Below are positions 59,848-64,000 of a stretch of DNA of 64,000 bases, piece by piece. The stretch covers positions 1,612,001 to 1,676,000 of the forward strand of contig NZ_CANNCF010000001.1 of NCBI RefSeq assembly GCF_947503045.1. Direction: 5' to 3'. The notes under the pieces are model-generated. The model saw only the letters and a program-made list of their open reading frames with translations. It was not told where the DNA came from and did no database searches. Source of the DNA: an uncultured Tateyamaria sp. GTDB taxonomy: Bacteria; Pseudomonadota; Alphaproteobacteria; Rhodobacterales; Rhodobacteraceae. Positions within the stretch are counted from its first letter, which is position 1. Each line of letters opens with the position of its first letter. The position numbers and the translations under genes are program-made.

Positions 59848-62742
59848 ATGCTGAAGAAAAAAACCAACGGGGTTGCGCGACGCCCCCAGCGGACCGGCAT
59901 ACTATCAGACATCGCAGACAAATCCGTAGACCGCCGCGCGTTCCTGCGCGGATCGGGGCTGGCCATTGGTGGCCTTGCCGCGATTTCCGCCACGGGCGGG
60001 ACGGTGACCCAAGCGAATGCGGCGGCGACGGCAACTGGCAAGGTTGATCTTGTCAAATCCGTCTGCACCCACTGCTCGGTCGGTTGTACCGTTGTGGCAG
60101 AGGTCAGCAATGGCGTCTGGACAGGTCAGGAACCCGGCTGGGACAGCCCATTCAACCTTGGTGCCCACTGCGCCAAAGGGGCCGCCGTACGCGAGCACGC
60201 CCATGGAGAACGCCGCCTCAAGTACCCGATGAAGAAAGAGGGTGGTGAGTGGAAGCGCATCTCATGGGAGCAGGCCATCGACGAAATTGGCGATGGCATG
60301 ATGAACATCCGCGAGGAAAGCGGACCGGATTCAGTCTACTGGCTGGGCTCGGCCAAGCATAACAATGAACAGGCCTACCTGTTCCGCAAGTTCGCCGCCT
60401 ATTGGGGCACGAATAACGTGGATCACCAGGCGCGTATCTGTCACTCCACCACGGTTGCCGGTGTTGCAAACACCTGGGGCTATGGTGCGATGACCAACAG
60501 CTACAACGACATCCACAATTCCAAGGCGATCTTCATCATCGGCGGCAACCCCGCCGAGGCGCATCCCGTGTCCCTGCTGCACCTGTTGCGCGCGAAAGAG
60601 CAGAACAACGCGCCGGTGATCGTCTGTGACCCACGTTTCACACGCACGGCGGCCCATGCGGATGAATATGTCCGCTTCCGTCCCGGTACGGACGTGGCGC
60701 TGGTCTGGGGTATCCTCTGGCACATCTTCGAGAACGGCTGGGAGGACAAAGAGTTCATCCGCACCCGTGTCTGGGGCATGGACCAGATCAAGGAAGAAGT
60801 CGCCCGCTGGACACCAGACGAGGTGGAGCGCGTGACCGGCGCGCCCGGTTCTCAGCTCAAGCGCGTTGCGCGGACCATGGCGAACAACCGTCCCGGCACC
60901 GTGATTTGGTGTATGGGTGGTACGCAGCACACCAACGGCAACAACAATACGCGTGCGTACTGTGTACTGCAGCTGGCCCTTGGCAATATGGGCACTTCGG
61001 GTGGCGGGACGAACATCTTCCGCGGCCACGACAACGTGCAGGGTGCAACAGACCTTGGTGTTCTGTCTCACACGCTGCCCGGCTACTATGGCCTGTCCGC
61101 AGGCGCATGGGAGCATTGGGCACGTGTCTGGGAAGAGGACGCCGATTGGCTGAAAGGCCAGTTCGCGATGACCAAGGATGCGGATGGCAAGGATAAGTCC
61201 CTGCAGAACCTCACCGGTATCCCCGTCAGCCGCTGGATCGATGGCGTGCTCGAAGACCCTGAGAACATGGACAACCCCAACAAGGTGCGTGCCATGGTGC
61301 TTTGGGGACATGCGCCGAACTCTCAGACCCGGATGAAGGAAATGAAGACCGCGATGGAGCAGCTCGATATGCTCGTGGTGGTCGATCCCTATCCAACTGT
61401 TTCTGCCGTTCTGCATGACCGGACGGATGGCGTTTACCTGCTGCCCGCCTGTACGCAGTTTGAGACGCGCGGCTCTGTCACCGCCTCAAACCGCAGCTTC
61501 CAGTGGCGCGACAAGGTGGTCGATCCGTTGTTCGAAAGCTTGCCGGACGAGGTCATCATGGCCAAGTTCGTCAACAAGTTCGGCTGGGGCGACAGGTTCT
61601 TCCGCAACATCGAGATGGAAGACGCGGAAACCCCGAACGTGGAAAGCATCACCCGCGAGTTCAACAAGGGCATGTGGACCATTGGCTATACCGGACAGGA
61701 CCCGGACCGCATCAAGATGCACATGGCCAACCAGCACACGTTTGACCGCACCACACTGCAAGCGGTGGGCGGCCCAGCGGATGGCGACTATTACGGTCTT
61801 CCATGGCCAAGCTGGGGCACCGCCGAGATGAACCATCCCGGCACCCCCAACCTCTATGACATGTCCAAACGTGTCTCGGAGGGTGGCCTGACTTTCCGCG
61901 CCCGTTTCGGTGTGGAACGCGATGGTGACAATCTGCTGGCCGAAGGTGTCTACAGCCTGGATTCTGATATTCAGGACGGATATCCCGAGTTCACCATGCA
62001 GATGTTGATGGACCTTGGTTGGGACAGCGAGCTGACAGCAGAAGAACGCGCTGTCATCGACGGTATCGCGGGCCCGAAAACCAACTGGAAAACCGACCTT
62101 TCGGGCGGCATCCAGCGGGTGGCCATCGCGCATGAATGTGCGCCCTTTGGCAACGCCAAGGCGCGCGCGGTTGTCTGGACGTTCCCGGACCCTGTGCCGG
62201 TTCACCGCGAGCCACTTTATACCAACCGCCGCGATCTTGTGGCCGACTACCCGACATACGAGGATCGCAAGTTCTATCGCTTGCCGACCATGTATGCCTC
62301 GATCCAGAAGCAGGACTTCTCGAAGGATTATCCAATGATCCTGACGTCCGGGCGCCTGGTGGAATACGAGGGCGGTGGCGATGAAAGCCGCTCCAACCCC
62401 TGGCTGGCTGAACTTCAGCAGGACATGTTTGTCGAAATCAACACGCGCGATGCCAACAATCTTGGTGTACGTGACGGCGAACAGGTCTGGGTAGAAGGGG
62501 CCGAAGGGGCCAAGGTCAAGGTTATGGCCATGGTGACTGAACGGGTTGGTGAGGGCGTTGCCTTCATGCCGTTCCACTTTGGAGGGCACTTGGAAGGTGT
62601 GGACCTGAGGGACAAATATCCGGACGGTGCGGACCCCTATGTGCTGGGTGAAAGTAGCAATACCGCACAGACCTATGGCTACGATTCAGTGACCCAGATG
62701 CAAGAGACCAAAGCCACTCTCTGCAAAATCTGGTCAGCGTAA
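59848..62742 (+). CDS. fdhA: Periplasmic formate dehydrogenase, molybdopterin (alpha) subunit
   Basis: This 964-residue catalytic subunit oxidises formate to CO2 at a bis-MGD molybdenum or tungsten site. It has a Tat signal (DRRAFLRGSG, residues 28-37), a [4Fe-4S] site C73-x2-C76-x3-C80...C108, and the metal ligand Cys198 in ARICHSTTVAG, where E. coli FdnG has selenocysteine. His199 follows, as in all formate dehydrogenases. The MGD-binding blocks FIIGGNPAEAHP and RFRPGTDVAL are present; the C-terminal Molydop_binding domain begins near residue 825. Forms a complex with FdhB (12 bp downstream) and FdhC. Confidence 0.95.
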   Translation: MLKKKTNGVARRPQRTGILSDIADKSVDRRAFLRGSGLAIGGLAAISATGGTVTQANAAATATGKVDLVKSVCTHCSVGCTVVAEVSNGVWTGQEPGWDSPFNLGAHCAKGAAVREHAHGERRLKYPMKKEGGEWKRISWEQAIDEIGDGMMNIREESGPDSVYWLGSAKHNNEQAYLFRKFAAYWGTNNVDHQARICHSTTVAGVANTWGYGAMTNSYNDIHNSKAIFIIGGNPAEAHPVSLLHLLRAKEQNNAPVIVCDPRFTRTAAHADEYVRFRPGTDVALVWGILWHIFENGWEDKEFIRTRVWGMDQIKEEVARWTPDEVERVTGAPGSQLKRVARTMANNRPGTVIWCMGGTQHTNGNNNTRAYCVLQLALGNMGTSGGGTNIFRGHDNVQGATDLGVLSHTLPGYYGLSAGAWEHWARVWEEDADWLKGQFAMTKDADGKDKSLQNLTGIPVSRWIDGVLEDPENMDNPNKVRAMVLWGHAPNSQTRMKEMKTAMEQLDMLVVVDPYPTVSAVLHDRTDGVYLLPACTQFETRGSVTASNRSFQWRDKVVDPLFESLPDEVIMAKFVNKFGWGDRFFRNIEMEDAETPNVESITREFNKGMWTIGYTGQDPDRIKMHMANQHTFDRTTLQAVGGPADGDYYGLPWPSWGTAEMNHPGTPNLYDMSKRVSEGGLTFRARFGVERDGDNLLAEGVYSLDSDIQDGYPEFTMQMLMDLGWDSELTAEERAVIDGIAGPKTNWKTDLSGGIQRVAIAHECAPFGNAKARAVVWTFPDPVPVHREPLYTNRRDLVADYPTYEDRKFYRLPTMYASIQKQDFSKDYPMILTSGRLVEYEGGGDESRSNPWLAELQQDMFVEINTRDANNLGVRDGEQVWVEGAEGAKVKVMAMVTERVGEGVAFMPFHFGGHLEGVDLRDKYPDGADPYVLGESSNTAQTYGYDSVTQMQETKATLCKIWSA

Positions 62743-62754
62743 GGAGGACTACCA

Positions 62755-63348
62755 ATGGCAAGAGCAAAGTTTCTCGTCGACGCCGAACGCTGCATTGAAT
62801 GCAACGCTTGCGTCACTGCCTGTAAGAACGAACATGAAGTGCCCTGGGGCATCAACCGCCGCAAGGTGGTGACCATCAACGATGGCTCACCGGGCGAACG
62901 GTCGATCTCGGTCGCCTGTATGCATTGTTCCGATGCGCCTTGTATGGCGGTCTGCCCCGTGGACTGCTTTTACCAGAACGAGGAAGGGGTGGTGCTCCAC
63001 TCCAAGGACCTCTGCATCGGCTGCGGCTACTGCTTTTATGCGTGCCCCTTCGGCGCGCCGCAGTTCCCGCAGGCTGGCAACTTCGGATCACGTGGCAAGA
63101 TGGACAAATGTACCTTCTGCGCCGGCGGCCCCGAGGAAACACACTCCACCGCCGAGTTCGCCAAATACGGCCGCAACCGGATCGCGGAAGGCAAGCTGCC
63201 GATCTGCGCCGAGATGTGCGCGACCAAGGCGCTTCTGGCGGGTGACGGCGACGTCGTGTCGGGTATCTACCGTGAACGCGTGGTTGCACGTGGTTTCGGT
63301 TCCGGTGCCTGGGGCTGGGGATCGGCCTACGGTCAGCGCGACGGCTAA
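62755..63348 (+). CDS. fdhB: Formate dehydrogenase iron-sulfur (beta) subunit
   Basis: This 197-residue electron-transfer subunit carries four [4Fe-4S] clusters. Cysteine motifs are CIECNACVTACK (13-24), CMHCSDAPCMAVCP (~55-68), CIGCGYCFYACP (~87-98) and CTFC...CAEMCATKAL, the standard order of DMSO-reductase-family beta subunits. It passes electrons from FdhA to the membrane cytochrome b. It is separated from fdhC by a 78-bp gap containing an intrinsic terminator. It has no signal of its own and is presumably exported with FdhA. Confidence 0.94.
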   Translation: MARAKFLVDAERCIECNACVTACKNEHEVPWGINRRKVVTINDGSPGERSISVACMHCSDAPCMAVCPVDCFYQNEEGVVLHSKDLCIGCGYCFYACPFGAPQFPQAGNFGSRGKMDKCTFCAGGPEETHSTAEFAKYGRNRIAEGKLPICAEMCATKALLAGDGDVVSGIYRERVVARGFGSGAWGWGSAYGQRDG

Positions 63349-63372
63349 AGCGCCCTGACAAAAGCCAAGATC

Positions 63373-63403
63373 AGGGCGGCCCCGAACCGGGTCGCCCTTT
63401 TTT
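63373..63403 (+). terminator. Intrinsic terminator between fdhB and fdhC
   Basis: Stem AGGGCG/CGCCCT continues inward with a G-T wobble and three G-C pairs around a ~6-nt loop, then six Ts (63398-63403). Its place inside the operon suggests partial termination, giving more FdhAB than FdhC message, or a separate promoter for fdhC. Confidence 0.75.
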
Positions 63404-63426
63404 GCTCACTCAAGAGGACCGAGCCC

Positions 63427-64000
63427 ATGTTTCGCATGCTGATGGCCCTGATGCTGTCCCTGTCTTTCGTCACCATTGCACAGGCCCAAGAAGATGCACC
63501 CGCGCCGGATCGCTCCGCGACGGGCGGGGCACAGACATTGGAGGACATCCTGGCGCGGCAGCGGGGGGAGGAGGTCGACAACAGCTTTCGACGCAGCAAC
63601 ATAGGCGATCCGGATGGTGCCGCCGGTCTTGCCAATCAGCTTGGCACACTAGGCGGTGCGTCTGATCCGGACCTCTGGCGCGCGCTACGATTTGGGGAGG
63701 CGAAGATCACCGCCTCGAACGATGGCCCCGCAGCAACAACCTTGATCCAGGACGGCGGTATGCGCTGGCTCCTGTTCCGAGAGGGGCCTCTGGCGACCTA
63801 CGGTGGTTACCTGCTTGGCGGTACGATCGTGCTGCTGGTACTCTTTTTTCTGATCCGGGGCCGTATCCGCATTGATGGAGAAAGAACAGGCCGCAAAATC
63901 GAACGGTTCAAAGCGATTGAACGGTTCGGACATTGGCTCTTGGCGGGATCGTTTATCCTCCTTGGTATCACTGGCCTTGTCTCCTTGTTCGGGCGCAAGG
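63427..64000 (+). CDS. fdhC: Formate dehydrogenase cytochrome b (gamma) subunit, 3'-truncated by window edge
   Basis: The frame is open from ATG 63427 to the end of the window (191 codons) with AAGAGGA upstream. A signal-like segment (LMALMLSLSFVTIAQAQ) precedes a ~100-residue periplasmic part (LEDILARQRG, NIGDPDGAAGLANQLG). Then come a membrane helix (YLLGGTIVLLVLFFLI), a basic loop and RFGHWLLAGSFILLGITGL, the first haem-ligand helix of FdhC/FdnI-type cytochrome b (His in RFGHW). It anchors FdhAB and sends electrons to quinone. The long exported N-terminal part is typical of the FdhC group rather than FdnI. Confidence 0.92.
   Translation, partial: MFRMLMALMLSLSFVTIAQAQEDAPAPDRSATGGAQTLEDILARQRGEEVDNSFRRSNIGDPDGAAGLANQLGTLGGASDPDLWRALRFGEAKITASNDGPAATTLIQDGGMRWLLFREGPLATYGGYLLGGTIVLLVLFFLIRGRIRIDGERTGRKIERFKAIERFGHWLLAGSFILLGITGLVSLFGRK

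Noticed and set aside
60439-60441. Selenocysteine in formate dehydrogenase alpha subunit
   Set aside because: The active-site codon is TGT (Cys) in ARICHS, not TGA, so no SECIS element is needed.

Overview
The window is a GC-rich stretch (roughly 60-65% G+C in core genes) of an alphaproteobacterium. Its family assignments fit the Rhodobacterales (Roseobacter group) best: a SUF operon with two small YIP1-type membrane proteins, an LpxD-ACP-ketosynthase trio, IalB, Rieske and DMGDH-type betaine enzymes, and a periplasmic formate dehydrogenase locus with DUF3305/DUF3306/TorD partners. All family names come from motif recognition by eye; no database search was run.

Layout. 2-3571: end of a suf operon (sufD, two membrane proteins, sufS). 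3607-7129: a minus-strand pair, a 983-residue protein with papain-like active-site motifs and a small acidic partner. 7694-18118: a catabolic cluster built around a MurR/RpiR-type regulator. It holds a DMGDH-like oxidase, a Rieske oxygenase, two enolase-superfamily enzymes of the EQPC subgroup, an MDR dehydrogenase, a class III aminotransferase, a 2-oxoglutarate oxygenase and a CMD protein, and probably degrades an N-methylated imino acid or betaine. 18238-25694: a secreted trypsin/FG-GAP protein, then a two-gene NACHT/STAND-NTPase module (candidate anti-phage system) ending near tRNA-Arg(CCG). 26165-28653: a divergent MepK-like/L,D-transpeptidase pair. 28691-31284: lpxD, an acyl carrier protein and a ketosynthase. 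31349-32386: IalB and a leader with two minus-strand intrinsic terminators, probably two small RNAs. 32387-35591: a HerA/YjgR-like ATPase and an unusual membrane-anchored cytochrome c fusion.

35599-42001: a branched-chain amino-acid-type ABC transporter operon (livM, livH, livF, livG, binding protein). Its livF-livH junction has been duplicated and now carries two low-GC orphan exported-protein genes around a chimeric LivH/LivF remnant. 42174-51619: a PQQ-type sugar dehydrogenase, a DyP-type peroxidase with two partners, a K+ channel and an RND efflux pair. 51620-52288: a gene-poor scar with a small mobilisation-type ORF.

52289-64000: the formate dehydrogenase locus. On the minus strand lie Mrp-type and lipoate-ligase-like genes with small conserved partners and a polyferredoxin; on the plus strand a cytochrome c, then DUF3305, DUF3306, TorD, FdhX, FdhA, FdhB and the start of FdhC, which runs off the window.

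Most interesting: the NACHT module with its unresolved reading-frame junction, the liv-junction duplication, the papain-like two-gene unit, and the tandem sRNA candidates with anti-Shine-Dalgarno CCUCC motifs.
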